A DNA stretch of 64,000 nt from Deltaproteobacteria bacterium (GCA_023382265.1 JAMCPX010000061.1:17807-81806), one strand, 5' to 3'; shown: positions 20,273-30,641, counted from the first letter of the stretch. The notes: a model not told the origin generated them from the letters alone. A program made the numbers and translations.

Positions 20273-20581
20273 ATGCAGCAGAATCAGGAGCAAAAAAAAG
20301 AAGCGGGTATACAAATACAGCTTGATGAACCGACATCTCAGGGTGTTTATATTAACCTTGCATTAATCAATCATACAGAAACGGAGTTTATTATGGATTT
20401 CATATACGTTCAGCCTCAGGCACCGCAGGGAAAGGTAAGAAGCCGGATTGTAACAAGCCCCATTCACATGAAGAGGCTTTTAAGCGCCATGTCTGAGAAT
20501 TTAAAGAGGTACGAAGAAAGGTTCGGAGAAATAAAATTATCACCCGAACAACAGATTCAAAAGATAGGATTCATCCAGTAA
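20273..20581 (+). CDS. DUF3467 family protein
   Basis: A 102-residue soluble protein matching the DUF3467 pattern: VYINLALINHTETEFIMDFIYVQP, then the conserved SRIVTSPIHMKRLLSAMSENLKRYEERFG. Function of the family is not established. It has a strong AAAGGAGG ribosome site and its own promoter region about 170 bp upstream. The polyprenyl synthase start follows its stop after one base, so the two are probably co-translated. Confidence 0.85.
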   Translation: MQQNQEQKKEAGIQIQLDEPTSQGVYINLALINHTETEFIMDFIYVQPQAPQGKVRSRIVTSPIHMKRLLSAMSENLKRYEERFGEIKLSPEQQIQKIGFIQ

Positions 20582-20582
20582 A

Positions 20583-21548
20583 ATGAGTAGTGCGGATTCA
20601 GTAACAAAAGACCTGAAAGTTGTGAACAGTTATATCAAGGCTGTTACTATGAACAGTATCCCTGAGATACCGGTTATAAGTCAGCACCTTATCGGGAGCG
20701 GTGGAAAAAGAATAAGGCCTTATCTTGTTATAATGAGTTCAAGGATGTTTAATGTGCCTAAAAAAGATTATGTAAAGGTTGCGGCAGCGGTTGAACTCTA
20801 TCATTCTGCATCCCTTTTACATGATGATGTCGTTGATAATGCAAAGCAGAGACGTGGTATACCTTCAGCAAATCATGTATGGGGTAACAAAAATAGTGTG
20901 CTTGTAGGAGATTTTTTACTGGCAAGGACTTCTTCCATAATTGCCAATATGAGGAACCATGATTTGCTGGAGCTTTTTGTAGACGTACTCGGGCATATGG
21001 CGGAGGGTGAACTTATACAAATGCAGTTGAGCCATAAGCCGGATCTCACAGAAGACGATTATTTTTCAATTGTGAAAAAGAAAACAGCACATCTCATTTC
21101 TGCATCCTGTGAAAGCGGTGCCATAGTAGGTAATGCAGGCCAACAGTTTCGAAAGGTATTAAGACGTTATGGACTTCTTATTGGTATGGCTTTTCAACTT
21201 ATTGACGATAATATTGATTATACCTCCATGTCAAAGGTATCCGGGAAGGATAAATGGGCGGACATTAAAGAGGGCAAAGTAACATTGCCAATGACGGTAG
21301 CACTTCTAAGAGCGACAAATAAAGAAAAAGCTTTTTTAAAAAGAGTCATTATAGAAAAGAAGGGTAAATTTGAAGACTATCCAAAGGTGCACGAAATAAT
21401 TAAAAAATATAAAGGCTTTGATTATACAAAAAATAAGGCAGAGGATTTTGCCGATAAGGCTTTACAGTATCTTAATACTTTGCCACCATCTTTAGAGTTA
21501 GATGAGATGAGAAAATTTACACATAGTGTGGTTGACAGAAAGTATTAA
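20583..21548 (+). CDS. long-chain polyprenyl diphosphate synthase
   Basis: All-trans prenyl chain elongation enzyme, probably making the side chain of a respiratory quinone. The first aspartate-rich motif DDVVD is at 81-85 after LYHSASLLH. The second is DDNID in [22 protein letters not shown] binds isopentenyl diphosphate. 321 residues fits IspB/HepT-like enzymes. Chain length cannot be fixed from sequence alone. Confidence 0.9.
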   Translation: MSSADSVTKDLKVVNSYIKAVTMNSIPEIPVISQHLIGSGGKRIRPYLVIMSSRMFNVPKKDYVKVAAAVELYHSASLLHDDVVDNAKQRRGIPSANHVWGNKNSVLVGDFLLARTSSIIANMRNHDLLELFVDVLGHMAEGELIQMQLSHKPDLTEDDYFSIVKKKTAHLISASCESGAIVGNAGQQFRKVLRRYGLLIGMAFQLIDDNIDYTSMSKVSGKDKWADIKEGKVTLPMTVALLRATNKEKAFLKRVIIEKKGKFEDYPKVHEIIKKYKGFDYTKNKAEDFADKALQYLNTLPPSLELDEMRKFTHSVVDRKY

Positions 21549-21583
21549 ATCTTAAAATCCCTGGTTCCCGGAGGTTTAAAAAA

Positions 21584-24037
21584 ATGACCGAGCAATTAGA
21601 TAATATTATTGTAGCCGATATAGAAGATGAAATGAAGCGCTCATACCTTGATTTCGCAATGAGCGTAATCATAGGCAGAGCTCTGCCCGATGTAAGAGAT
21701 GGGTTAAAACCCGTGCACAGAAGGGTTCTCTTTTCAATGCTCGACCTTGGTAATACTCATGATAAACCTTACAAAAAATCTGCAAGGGTAGTGGGTGATG
21801 TAATAGGTAAATATCATCCCCATGGCGATACAGCCGTGTACGACACAATGGTAAGAATGGCTCAGGATTTTACAATGAGGTATCAGCTTGTTGAAGGTCA
21901 GGGAAACTTTGGCTCAATAGACGGAGATCCTCCGGCAGCAATGAGATATACAGAGGTAAGGATGAACAAGCTCGTTTCTGAGATGCTTGTCGACATAGAT
22001 AAAGAGACCGTAGATTTTGTACCAAATTATGATAACACCCTTTTAGAACCATCCATCCTTCCAGCAAGATTTCCTAACCTGCTTGTCAACGGTTCTTCAG
22101 GGATTGCGGTAGGTATGGCAACAAATATCCCGCCGCACAACCTGACAGAGGTTATCAACGCACTTATAGAACTAATAAAACATCCGAATATATCTATTGA
22201 TGATATCATGAAGTTTATCCCAGGTCCTGACTTTCCAACGGGTGCGTATATATATGGTGTAGACCAGATAAGGGCTGCTTATGAAACGGGTAGAGGGGTC
22301 ATAAAGATGCGCGGCAGGGTTATTACGGAAAAGGCAAAAGGTGACAGACAAAACCTTGTAATTACGGAGCTGCCTTACATGGTTAATAAGGCAAAACTTG
22401 TAGAACGCATTGCGGAATTAGTTAATAATAAAGAGATAGACGGCATAAGTGATGTTAGGGATGAATCCGATAGAGAAGGTTTGAGAGTTGTTGTTGAATT
22501 AAAAAAGGATGCTTATCCGGAGATCATTCTTAATAAATTATACAAGCATACTCAGCTTGCAGAATCGTACGGCATTATACTTCTCGCTATTGATCTTGGT
22601 CAGCCCGTTATAATGAATATCAAAACTATACTTAATAAATTTATAGAATTCAGGAAGGAGATTGTTACAAGAAGAACCATTTTTGAATTAAGGAAAGCAG
22701 AAGACAGGCTGCATATAATAGAAGGTTTGAAAAAGGCAATCGAGAACATTGACGAGGTTATAGCCACAATAAAAAAATCAAAAAGTACGCAGGAAGCAGA
22801 AGTGAATCTTATAAAAAATTTTGATTTTACACAGATTCAGGCAAAGGCCATACTCGAAATGAGATTGCAGCGGCTCACGGCTCTTGAGACAGAAAAGCTT
22901 GTAGAAGAATTTAAAGAGCTCACAAGGCAGATAAAAAGATTGAAGGAAATACTCGGGGATGAAAGGGAGCTTATGGCTCTCATAACAGCAGAGCTTGAAG
23001 ATATAAGGGCACGTTATGGAGATGAACGCAGGACAGAAATCATTTCAGAAACAAAAGAACTCAATGTAGAGGATTTGATAGCAGATGAAGATATGATATT
23101 AACGGTAAGCAATAAGGGATATATAAAACGCAACCCCGTAAGCCTTTATAAGGTACAAAACAGGGGAGGTAAAGGTAAAACAGCTTCCGGCGTGAGGGAA
23201 GAAGATTTTATAGAAAACATTTTTGTCGCATCGGCGCACAGCTATATACTGTTTTTTACGGATAAAGGCAGGGTTTACTGGCTAAAGGTTCATGAGGTAC
23301 CACAGGCAGGAAGGATTGCGAACGGAAAACCGATTATAGGCTTGATTAAACTTGATGAAGGCGAGAGGCTTACAACCTATGTCCCTGTGCGTGATCTGAC
23401 AGAACCTCTATTCCTTGTTATGTCAACTAAAAAAGGATATATTAAAAAAACACCGCTCTCTATGTACTCAAAACCAAGGTCAACCGGTATCATAGGTATT
23501 AATCTTGAGCCGGACGACAGACTTATTGATGTCAGGTTAACGGACAATAAACAGGAGCTTATATTATCAACCAGAAAAGGTATAGCAATAAGGTTTAAGG
23601 AAGACGGTGTAAGAGTTGTAGGCAGAGCTGCTTACGGTGTAAAGGGCATAGGGCTTGATGACAATGATGAGATAATCAGCATGAGTGTGCTTGAGAAGGA
23701 TGCAACAGTTCTTACTGTTACTGAACATGGATATGGTAAAAGAACAAAGATAGATCAATACAGGCTTCAGGGCAGAGGCGGGCGGGGAACGATAAATGTA
23801 AAGGTTACCGCTAAAACGGGTGATGCTGTATCAGTCCTTAAAGTGAAAGAGGATGATGATATCTTCATAATAACAAATACGGGAAGGCTTATAAGACTGC
23901 ATGTTAAAGGCATTTCAATAATAGGAAGGAATACACAGGGAATAAAACTTATCCAGCTTGAACCGGGAGAAAAGGTTGCAAAAGCAGCGCTTATCGTAGA
24001 AAAAGATGAAGAAGAAGCCTCCGGGGTACCCGCATAA
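21584..24037 (+). CDS. gyrA: DNA gyrase subunit A
   Basis: Breakage-reunion subunit of gyrase, which introduces negative supercoils. Catalytic tyrosine Y122 is in [10 protein letters not shown]. The quinolone pocket reads [10 protein letters not shown], so the position equivalent to E. coli Ser83 is Thr, a natural variant in several species, and Asp87 is kept. The C-terminal pinwheel contains a GyrA box, QNRGGKG near residue 525, which separates it from ParC. 817 residues. A CCGGAGG ribosome site precedes the ATG. gyrB is not nearby. Confidence 0.96.
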   Translation: MTEQLDNIIVADIEDEMKRSYLDFAMSVIIGRALPDVRDGLKPVHRRVLFSMLDLGNTHDKPYKKSARVVGDVIGKYHPHGDTAVYDTMVRMAQDFTMRYQLVEGQGNFGSIDGDPPAAMRYTEVRMNKLVSEMLVDIDKETVDFVPNYDNTLLEPSILPARFPNLLVNGSSGIAVGMATNIPPHNLTEVINALIELIKHPNISIDDIMKFIPGPDFPTGAYIYGVDQIRAAYETGRGVIKMRGRVITEKAKGDRQNLVITELPYMVNKAKLVERIAELVNNKEIDGISDVRDESDREGLRVVVELKKDAYPEIILNKLYKHTQLAESYGIILLAIDLGQPVIMNIKTILNKFIEFRKEIVTRRTIFELRKAEDRLHIIEGLKKAIENIDEVIATIKKSKSTQEAEVNLIKNFDFTQIQAKAILEMRLQRLTALETEKLVEEFKELTRQIKRLKEILGDERELMALITAELEDIRARYGDERRTEIISETKELNVEDLIADEDMILTVSNKGYIKRNPVSLYKVQNRGGKGKTASGVREEDFIENIFVASAHSYILFFTDKGRVYWLKVHEVPQAGRIANGKPIIGLIKLDEGERLTTYVPVRDLTEPLFLVMSTKKGYIKKTPLSMYSKPRSTGIIGINLEPDDRLIDVRLTDNKQELILSTRKGIAIRFKEDGVRVVGRAAYGVKGIGLDDNDEIISMSVLEKDATVLTVTEHGYGKRTKIDQYRLQGRGGRGTINVKVTAKTGDAVSVLKVKEDDDIFIITNTGRLIRLHVKGISIIGRNTQGIKLIQLEPGEKVAKAALIVEKDEEEASGVPA

Positions 24038-24058
24038 AGCTGTTGAATAATATAGTGT

Positions 24059-24871
24059 ATGAGATTTTATAAATTTATATTGTATATTATAATCTCATTA
24101 GCAGCGTTTGTACTTTTATACTACGGCGTTTTATATGATAACAGTAAGCCTTACAGGCTTTACAATGAAGCAATCAATGCATCTGCGGATAACAATATAG
24201 ATGCCGCAGAACATGATTTTAAAATCATAATAAAAAGATATCCTAACAATCCTTACAGGAAAAATGCCTTATACCAGCTTGCATTGCTTGATTATCTTTA
24301 CCTTAAAGATTATCCTGCTGCCCTGGAACATTTTTATGACCTTGTCTATACTTATCCGCACTACGATCGCACATTTAATGCCTACATGTATATAGCAGAT
24401 ATTTATAAGGAACATCAAAATTCTCCTGACAAGGCTATAGAGATTTATGAAAAGCTGTTGCAGATAACCGATTCGCACGAAAACGAAAAGTTAATATTTC
24501 CCAAACTCGCAGAAACTTATGAAAGAATAGGCGATATATCAAAGGCTATTGGTTGTTATGAAAGATTAATAAAAATTTTCAATAAACCCCCTGCTCATTA
24601 TGTTTATGAACTTGCATATTTAAAATACCTTAAAGGGCTTTATACTGAAGCAATTACAAATTTTCAGATGGTATGCTCATTATATCCCGATAGTAAATAC
24701 GCATTTCATGCCACGCTTGGAATAGCAGACTGCTACGAGGAAACAGGCAGATCCGTGGATGCGCTTTCCTTACTTGAGCATTTAAAAACTAATTCACCTA
24801 TAGAAACGACGGTGCTTAATATAAAGATCGACAGTATAAAAAAACGGCTCAGCAACAAAGCAATTAAATAA
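24059..24871 (+). CDS. membrane-anchored TPR-repeat protein
   Basis: 270 residues with one N-terminal membrane helix (about 6-24) and then several TPR-like helical repeats (for example NALYQLALLDYLYLKDYPAALEHFYDLVYTYP, DKAIEIYEKLLQI and FHATLGIADCYEETGRSVDALSLLEHL). The layout resembles BamD/CpoB-type periplasmic scaffolds, but no specific assignment is possible. It sits 21 bp after gyrA in the same direction. Confidence 0.75.
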   Translation: MRFYKFILYIIISLAAFVLLYYGVLYDNSKPYRLYNEAINASADNNIDAAEHDFKIIIKRYPNNPYRKNALYQLALLDYLYLKDYPAALEHFYDLVYTYPHYDRTFNAYMYIADIYKEHQNSPDKAIEIYEKLLQITDSHENEKLIFPKLAETYERIGDISKAIGCYERLIKIFNKPPAHYVYELAYLKYLKGLYTEAITNFQMVCSLYPDSKYAFHATLGIADCYEETGRSVDALSLLEHLKTNSPIETTVLNIKIDSIKKRLSNKAIK

Positions 24872-24938
24872 AGCAACAATTCTTGTTAGTATAGATCAGC
24901 AATGCTGTTCTCTATTCTGTAATAGATCAAATAAAGGC

Positions 24939-26723
24939 TCAATCCTTCTCATAAAGTTCGTCAAGCTGTTTTTTATATTTTTCTATGACTTTATTCTTTT
25001 TAACCTTAATGGTAGGAGTCAACTCGCCCGATTCTATTGTAAAATCATGATCAGCTATAACGAACTTTTTTATTGTTTCAAAAGATGCAAGATGTTCATT
25101 GAGTTTTACTATTCTCTGTTTCATCATTTCAAAAACCTGTTTTTTCTGTGTAAGGTCTTTATAACCCTTAAATTCTATGTTGTTCTGCTTTGCCCAGTCT
25201 GTTAAAACCTGCTCATTCAAAACAAGCACCGCTGCAAGGTATTTCTTATTATCCCCGTAAGCTACACACTGAGAAACAAATGGGTCTGTCGTGAACAGAT
25301 TTTCTATGTTTTGTGGTGTTATATTTTTACCGCCTGCTGTTATGATCAGCTCCTTTTTTCTGCCCGTAATCTTTAAAAATCCATCCTCGTCTATTTCACC
25401 GAGATCCCCCGAGTGCAGCCATCCGCCTTCATCTATCATGGCGGGCGTGCCTTCCGGTTTTTTATAATAACCTTTAAATACAGCGGGTCCCTTCATTAGC
25501 ACCTCACCGTCGTCGGCTATCCTTATTTGCATGCTTGGTAACGGCTTACCAACACAGCCTATTTTAAAATTACCCTCATAACTCATGGATGCGGGTGCAA
25601 ATGTTTCTGTCATACCATAGCCTTCATATATGGGTATGCCGAGTGCGTTAAAAAATTCAATGATGGTTGCTGACAGAGGCGCAGCGGCAGTAATGGCAAT
25701 CCTTAGCCTTCCACCCAGAACGTTCCTCAGTTTTTTAAATACAAGTAAATTTGCCATGCCATATTTGAATTTCAGACTTATAGGGACGTACTTCTTTTTG
25801 AGTCTGTATGGCAGCGATTTCTTCCCAACACCTAGAGCCCAATTGAATAAATACTTCTTTAGTTTTGAACCGCTTTCTATCTGATTTACTATGCGTGCGT
25901 ATATCTTCTCATAAACCCTCGGTACTCCGGGCAGGATCGTAGGTCTTACCTCTGTAATGTTTTTTGCAACAGTATCAATATTTTCCGCATACGCATAGAT
26001 CATATGAATGTATACAGCTCCAAATTGATTAATTCTCTCATAGGCATGGGCGAGCGGCAGATAGCCAAGTGTTATGTCCCCAGGTTCATTTACACTAAGT
26101 GATAAAATGTCCCTTAGATTTGTAATAATATTTTTATGTAGAATTTCTGCCCCTTTTGGCGGGCCTGTTGTACCTGATGTATATATGATCGTTGCAACAT
26201 CTTCCATTGTTATATTATCGATACGCCTTCTGATCTCTTCTGGTTTAAAATTCTGTTCCCCTAGCCGCTCCAGTTGTCCAAGTGTCATAGCCATTTCATG
26301 CTTTATAGAAGTATCTTCAAATACTATAACTTTGACGAGCTTTGGTAAATCTTTCAGAATTTTCAATACTATTTTTAAATTAGCCTCATTGTCTACAAAA
26401 ATGATCCTTGAATCTGAATTATCAATTATGTACCTGACATCGTGTTCAAGTAATGATGGATATATAGTTGTTGTGATGGCCCCTAATGATAATATGGAAA
26501 GATCCGCAAGTGTCCATTCTACCCTTGTCGAACTCATTATTGCAACCTTATCGCCTTTATTAATGCCGAGCTTTATAAGCCCTGAAGCTAATCTATCGAC
26601 CTTATCACGAAACCAGATTACGGATTTAGTTACATATCTGCCTTGCACCTTGAACATCAAAGCAGGCTCATCAGGATGTGAGTTTGCCCTATTATATAGG
26701 CTGTGAACAACATTCTCTTCCAT
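24939..26723 (-). CDS. long-chain fatty-acid--CoA ligase (AMP-forming)
   Basis: Acyl-adenylate-forming enzyme that activates fatty acids to acyl-CoA. The P-loop-like motif IIYTSGTTGPPKGAEI, the YEGYGMTETFAPAS adenine motif, LHSGDLGEIDEDGFLKITGRKKELIIT and the C-terminal GELTPTIKVKK are all visible. 594 residues matches the FadD15-like long-chain branch. A GGGGG ribosome site precedes the ATG. It is convergent with the TPR gene. No FadR-like palindrome was seen at its start, unlike the acyl-CoA dehydrogenase. Confidence 0.92.
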   Translation of the reverse strand: MEENVVHSLYNRANSHPDEPALMFKVQGRYVTKSVIWFRDKVDRLASGLIKLGINKGDKVAIMSSTRVEWTLADLSILSLGAITTTIYPSLLEHDVRYIIDNSDSRIIFVDNEANLKIVLKILKDLPKLVKVIVFEDTSIKHEMAMTLGQLERLGEQNFKPEEIRRRIDNITMEDVATIIYTSGTTGPPKGAEILHKNIITNLRDILSLSVNEPGDITLGYLPLAHAYERINQFGAVYIHMIYAYAENIDTVAKNITEVRPTILPGVPRVYEKIYARIVNQIESGSKLKKYLFNWALGVGKKSLPYRLKKKYVPISLKFKYGMANLLVFKKLRNVLGGRLRIAITAAAPLSATIIEFFNALGIPIYEGYGMTETFAPASMSYEGNFKIGCVGKPLPSMQIRIADDGEVLMKGPAVFKGYYKKPEGTPAMIDEGGWLHSGDLGEIDEDGFLKITGRKKELIITAGGKNITPQNIENLFTTDPFVSQCVAYGDNKKYLAAVLVLNEQVLTDWAKQNNIEFKGYKDLTQKKQVFEMMKQRIVKLNEHLASFETIKKFVIADHDFTIESGELTPTIKVKKNKVIEKYKKQLDELYEKD

Positions 26724-26877
26724 ATATCCCCCTGTTTTTCAGATAATAGATTTTATATTTATATCACATTTAAAAAAGCAAGCTATTCTAATAAACACCC
26801 CTCGGCAAGACCACATATAGTCATTAACGCAGAAATAGCGTATTGCATAATAAGCTGCTACGCTTTTTTATAAATAC

Positions 26878-26905
26878 TTGACACATATTATCAATTTTAT
26901 ATATT
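26878..26905 (+). promoter_or_regulatory. promoter of the diiron metallo-beta-lactamase gene
   Basis: TTGACA (26878-26883) and TATATT (26900-26905) are spaced 16 bp apart. The gene start lies 51 bp downstream of the -10, with AAAAGGAG just before its ATG. Confidence 0.6.
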
Positions 26906-26956
26906 ACGAGACTTTGAATTATGGTTTTTTAAGCCTTATTCCTTAAAAGGAGACAT

Positions 26957-28054
26957 ATGATAAATGATACCTTAAATGAAGCGGTAGAGATTTCAGCGGA
27001 TACATACTGGGTAGGTCAGCGAGATAATAATATATTGGAGAGAAACAGCTATTTAAGGGTTTTTAAAGCGGGAGGCAAAAAGATAAATATTGTTATAGAC
27101 CCTGGACCGCCTGTTGATTTTGAGTCCCTTTCAATAAAGCTATCAAAAATTATAGGAGACCCTAAAAATGTTCAGATTGTTTTCATAAACCACCAGGATC
27201 CCGATGTCAGCTATAATGCAACTTATCTCCAAAAACTTAATAATAACCTTATCATAATAGCCACACAGGATACGTGGAGGCTTATAAGGTTTTACGGACT
27301 TAATGACAATAACTTTAAATCGGTAGAAAGCTTCTTAAATTATCGTGTGATGCTTTCTACAGGACACAGGCTAATCTTCGTTCCCACACCTTTCTTACAT
27401 TTTCGCGGTGCATGTATGATATATGATCCTGAAACACAGATCCTTTTCTCCGGTGATTTCTTTGGCGGCTTATCTGCTAAAAACTCAGGGCTTTATGTTA
27501 CGGAAAAGGACTGGGACGGAATCAAATCATTTCATCAAATATATATGCCTTCAAAAGACGCTATCAAGCTTGCCATAGATTCAATCAGAAAGCTTGCTCC
27601 GGCACCTTTAGTTATTGCACCGCAGCACGGAGGTATGATTCAGGGTGAAATTTTAGAGGAATTTATAAAAAGAATGTACACACTTGAGGTGGGAATCGAT
27701 CTTATAAAGGATACAAGGCTTAACAGCGAATTAAAGGATCTTCTTAATGAGATTATAAATGAATTGAAACAACATGTTCCAGAAGAAGAGATTCTCTCAG
27801 CTTTAAAATCTTTTATACTTGATAAAACATTCCCTGATTTAGCCATAATAAGAGATGGAAAGGTTATAGAGATAAAAACGGATGCAGTAGGTGTATTTGG
27901 ACACATTATAAAGAGCTTGCTCAGTATAAGTGATAAAAATACAAAGATATTAATAAGAGCTAAGGTTGTAAAAGCATTGCTGGATAGAAACCTGCCTTTA
28001 CTGGATCTTGATCAAGGTGCAGGGGTAGAGGTTCCGGAATTTTTTGAGGGTTAA
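26957..28054 (+). CDS. ODP-type diiron metallo-beta-lactamase-fold protein
   Basis: Metallo-beta-lactamase fold resembling the oxygen-binding diiron module of flavodiiron proteins. Ligands line up as H79-x-D81-x-D83 (NHQDPDVS), H148 (FLHFRGA), D167 (FSGDFFGG) and a histidine in APQHGGMI. The flavodoxin domain of true flavodiiron enzymes is absent. Instead about 120 C-terminal residues of unknown fold follow. Stand-alone ODP proteins are known as O2 or NO sensors in anaerobes, so a sensing rather than reductase role is likely but inferred. 365 residues. Confidence 0.82.
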   Translation: MINDTLNEAVEISADTYWVGQRDNNILERNSYLRVFKAGGKKINIVIDPGPPVDFESLSIKLSKIIGDPKNVQIVFINHQDPDVSYNATYLQKLNNNLIIIATQDTWRLIRFYGLNDNNFKSVESFLNYRVMLSTGHRLIFVPTPFLHFRGACMIYDPETQILFSGDFFGGLSAKNSGLYVTEKDWDGIKSFHQIYMPSKDAIKLAIDSIRKLAPAPLVIAPQHGGMIQGEILEEFIKRMYTLEVGIDLIKDTRLNSELKDLLNEIINELKQHVPEEEILSALKSFILDKTFPDLAIIRDGKVIEIKTDAVGVFGHIIKSLLSISDKNTKILIRAKVVKALLDRNLPLLDLDQGAGVEVPEFFEG

Positions 28055-28320
28055 TATGTTTTTCCCAAACACTGCAATAGATAGTTGTTTTAAACTATCA
28101 TACACAACATATTGTATTATGCATTTTTTTATGTAAGATAGATGATTCGCGATATAGCTATATAATTTAATTAAATTATAGATAGTTAACCTATTACTCA
28201 ACAAATTATATGATTTATATTTCATAACATATTGTTATATAACAGTTTATTTATGATATAAAATTTTGTTGACAGTTAAATATCAATCTTACATTATGTT
28301 TGTTGAAAGATGAATTCCCT
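28055..28320. other. AT-rich intergenic stretch, one weak hairpin
   Basis: No credible gene was found. GATAGTT (28080-28086) and AACTATC (28093-28099) form a 7-bp hairpin without a T-run about 25 bp after the metallo-beta-lactamase gene, at best a weak terminator. The rest is very AT-rich. Confidence 0.4.
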
Positions 28321-28360
28321 TATTTAAAAAAAGAGGCTGAACCCTTTCCAGGGTTCAGCC
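28321..28360 (-). terminator. intrinsic terminator of the Lys/Ala microprotein gene
   Basis: A perfect 11-bp stem, GGCTGAACCCT (28335-28345) with AGGGTTCAGCC (28350-28360) and a 4-nt loop, is followed on the minus strand by TCTTTTTTT. This is the strongest intrinsic terminator in the window and lies 28 bp past the stop of the 15-codon reading frame. Confidence 0.9.
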
Positions 28361-28388
28361 CAAAGCGGTTCATCAAGATATTGCAGTT

Positions 28389-28436
28389 TTATTTTTTCTT
28401 TTTTGCTGCTTTTTTTGCTTTTTTCTTTGCGGCCAT
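28389..28436 (-). CDS. 15-residue Lys/Ala-rich microprotein
   Basis: The reading frame MAAKKKAKKAAKKKK then TAA is 48 bp, too short for usual gene finders. A strong GGGGGGTGAG ribosome site lies 5-6 bp upstream of the ATG. A perfect intrinsic terminator follows 28 bp after the stop. The peptide has nine or more lysines and no acidic residues and resembles the nucleic-acid-binding tails of histone H1-like and HU-like bacterial proteins. It would bind DNA or RNA by charge. Its reality is inferred from the signals around it; no homologue can be checked here. Confidence 0.7.
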   Translation of the reverse strand: MAAKKKAKKAAKKKK

Positions 28437-28567
28437 TATATCTCACCCCCCAGGTTTTTTATTTTATTAATGGCAATTAAAATGATTTGTATAAAAAGAA
28501 AATTATCGAAAGAAAAAGTTTTGGTACTACTTTTGTTATCAAATATAAAACCAATGTAATTAATCAT
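28436..28567 (-). CDS. possible 43-residue upstream reading frame coupled to the microprotein
   Basis: Begins MINYIGFIFDN and ends GGEI, with its stop overlapping the microprotein ATG in a TAATG arrangement. Its only ribosome-like GAGGAG lies about 18 bp before the ATG, too far for a normal site. Composition is hydrophobic (FLFIQIILIAI) and AT-rich. It could be a coupling leader or chance. No family recognised. Confidence 0.25.
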   Translation of the reverse strand: MINYIGFIFDNKSSTKTFSFDNFLFIQIILIAINKIKNLGGEI

Positions 28568-28627
28568 TTCACTAAAAATAACTCACTCCTCTTACATTGA
28601 AAAAAATCTTCATGTAACTATTTTTAT

Positions 28628-28649
28628 ATTATACATAATGATTTGTCAA
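28628..28649 (-). promoter_or_regulatory. possible promoter for the microprotein transcript
   Basis: On the minus strand TTGACA (28649-28644) is followed by TATAAT (28633-28628), both perfect hexamers but only 10 bp apart, which is shorter than the normal spacing. If used, it would give a leader of roughly 190 nt. The region from 28568 to 28893 otherwise shows no gene. Confidence 0.3.
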
Positions 28650-28893
28650 GATGATGATGTAAATACAGTAAGTGATCTATGGAGTTTACTTGTTTTTTTT
28701 ACGATAAATTACTGACCAGAAAAGGATCGTCTTCGGAAATGGCTTGCATGAATGGCTTTTAGTGAACATGGTATACAGAAACAATGAGTGATGCTTTAAA
28801 AAAGATTGCTCAATATCAATAAACATAGTTATGTCTTAATTGCATGGGTGAATAGTTCTTTTACAGGGAACGTCTAAAAGTTAAGTCACAAAC

Positions 28894-30471
28894 ATGGCTC
28901 AATATAATAATGATAAATCTTATAAGTGGTGGGTACTTGTCATAGTAATGATCGGCGGTTTTATGAGCGTACTGGACAGCTCCGGCATGAACATTGCACT
29001 GCCTCATTTTATGGTGGCATTCGGTATAAACATGGAGCAGGTAGAATGGATAGTAACGGCATACATGCTTGCCTTTGCCATATTTATATTACTCGCAACG
29101 TGGATTAAGACTGTGATCGGACTCAAACAGACGTTTTTATTCGGTTTAATCTTTTTTGTAGCAGGTTCATTTCTTTGCAGTTTTTCATGGAGTCTTGATT
29201 CTCTTATTATATTCAGGATGATTCAGGCAATAGGAGCGGGTGCTATTACTCCGATAGGTGTAACGATGTTATCCGAGGTGTTTCCGAAAGAAGAGAGGGG
29301 ATTTGCACTTGGTATGTGGGGGGCCGGTATTACAGTAGCACCGGCAATAGGGCCTATGTTATTTGGATACATAATTGATCATATCGGCTGGCGAGCATTA
29401 TTTTATATAAATGTTCCGATAGGCGTACTTGTTTTATTCTGGGGTATAACAGTATTGAAACCGTCAAAAAGCGACTTGGCATATTATAAGAATTTTGATT
29501 TTATGGGGTTTATAACATTTTCTTTGTTTATAGGTACTCTTATGGTTGCCCTGCAAAAAGGGCAGGAAAAAGGGTGGACGTCCAGTTACATAACATCGTT
29601 ATTGGCAGTTTCTTATTTCTCGTTTCTTTCATTCATTATAACAGAATTTGTGGTAAAAAAACCTATAATGGATCTTTCCATATTCAGGAATTACAATTTT
29701 ACAATGTCAAACATAATGGGCATAACGAGATCAGTAGCGTTGGTAGGGAGTGTTTTCCTTATGAGTATGTTTTTTCAGAATATTATGAATTATTCTGCAA
29801 CTACGACCGGAATTATGTTGATCCCTCAGGCACTTGCTTTAAGTCTGAGCATGCCTATCGCAGGAAAAATTTCCGATAAAGTCGGTTCCAAACCACCCTT
29901 GATAATGGGAACTATATTAACCGCATTGTCATTGTATTATTTTTCCTACTTATCGGTTTTTTCAACTTACGAATATATTTTTGCAGACCTTCTGCTGCGT
30001 GGATTCGGTATAGGTTTTATGATGGCACCGCTGACAAACTCCACCATAAACTCTTTAGAACCCGAGCAGGTTAACTTAGGCTCCGGCATACTTAATCTTA
30101 TAATGAGGATCGGTAGCTCTCTGAGTATTGCAATGATGGGCATTATTATAGAGAACAGAACGGACTTTCATATGTCAATTTATACTGGTAACATAGCGTA
30201 TGATTCGCCGTTATGGTATGCATCACTCAACAGAATCAAAATTTATGCCGTTGACAAAGGCAGCAGCTTTTATAATTCAGCGATTGCAGGCAAGATCATA
30301 TTCGTAGGGGACTATTTAAAAAGATGGGCAAACATAAACGCCTATGACGATGCATTTTTTATAGCCGCATTGTTTGTTGTTTTTAGTATTGTTCCGGCTC
30401 TTATGTTAAAAAATGTGATTTACAGAAAGAACAAACAGGTTAAAGACAGTACCGTGATCGAATCCGAATAA
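28894..30471 (+). CDS. MFS drug:H+ antiporter, DHA2 (EmrB/QacA) family
   Basis: 525-residue multi-spanning transporter, consistent with the 14-helix DHA2 family of proton-driven exporters. The first helix carries GGFMSVLDSSGMNIALPHF (canonical LDxTIVNVALP). Motif C-like GAGITVAPAIGPMLFGYI lies in helix 5, and WRALFYINVPIG and GKISDKVGSKPP are family hallmarks. No membrane-fusion partner gene is adjacent, so substrate and outer-membrane coupling are unknown. Ribosome site is weak. Confidence 0.9.
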   Translation: MAQYNNDKSYKWWVLVIVMIGGFMSVLDSSGMNIALPHFMVAFGINMEQVEWIVTAYMLAFAIFILLATWIKTVIGLKQTFLFGLIFFVAGSFLCSFSWSLDSLIIFRMIQAIGAGAITPIGVTMLSEVFPKEERGFALGMWGAGITVAPAIGPMLFGYIIDHIGWRALFYINVPIGVLVLFWGITVLKPSKSDLAYYKNFDFMGFITFSLFIGTLMVALQKGQEKGWTSSYITSLLAVSYFSFLSFIITEFVVKKPIMDLSIFRNYNFTMSNIMGITRSVALVGSVFLMSMFFQNIMNYSATTTGIMLIPQALALSLSMPIAGKISDKVGSKPPLIMGTILTALSLYYFSYLSVFSTYEYIFADLLLRGFGIGFMMAPLTNSTINSLEPEQVNLGSGILNLIMRIGSSLSIAMMGIIIENRTDFHMSIYTGNIAYDSPLWYASLNRIKIYAVDKGSSFYNSAIAGKIIFVGDYLKRWANINAYDDAFFIAALFVVFSIVPALMLKNVIYRKNKQVKDSTVIESE

Positions 30472-30605
30472 GGGGATTTTTATTCAGCATTTAAATGAGT
30501 GAACTAAAATAATCAAAAGATAAAACAGGTGCAGGTAAGTGATTGAATTCCATTGACATAATTATAATGCAAATCTATGACATCTTTAATATTTATGGAG
30601 ATCGC

Positions 30606-30641
30606 ATGAAAAGAATATTCTATGCATTGTTTGGACTATGA
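30606..30641 (+). CDS. 11-residue leader peptide coupled to uppP
   Basis: ATG at 30606, behind TGGAG, encodes MKRIFYALFGL. Its TGA overlaps the uppP ATG in an ATGA junction. uppP itself has no visible ribosome site, so translation of this small frame probably delivers ribosomes to uppP. It could equally be a remnant or an alternative N-terminus. Evidence is positional only. Confidence 0.45.
   Translation: MKRIFYALFGL

Noticed and set aside
21584..24037. Annotation as parC (topoisomerase IV) instead of gyrA
   Set aside because: A GyrA box (QNRGGKG) is present in the C-terminal domain, which ParC lacks.
26840..26872. AGCGTA/TACGCT hairpin with T-run before the metallo-beta-lactamase gene as a terminator
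   Set aside because: The loop is 16 nt, the stem is 6 bp, and no gene on that strand ends nearby.
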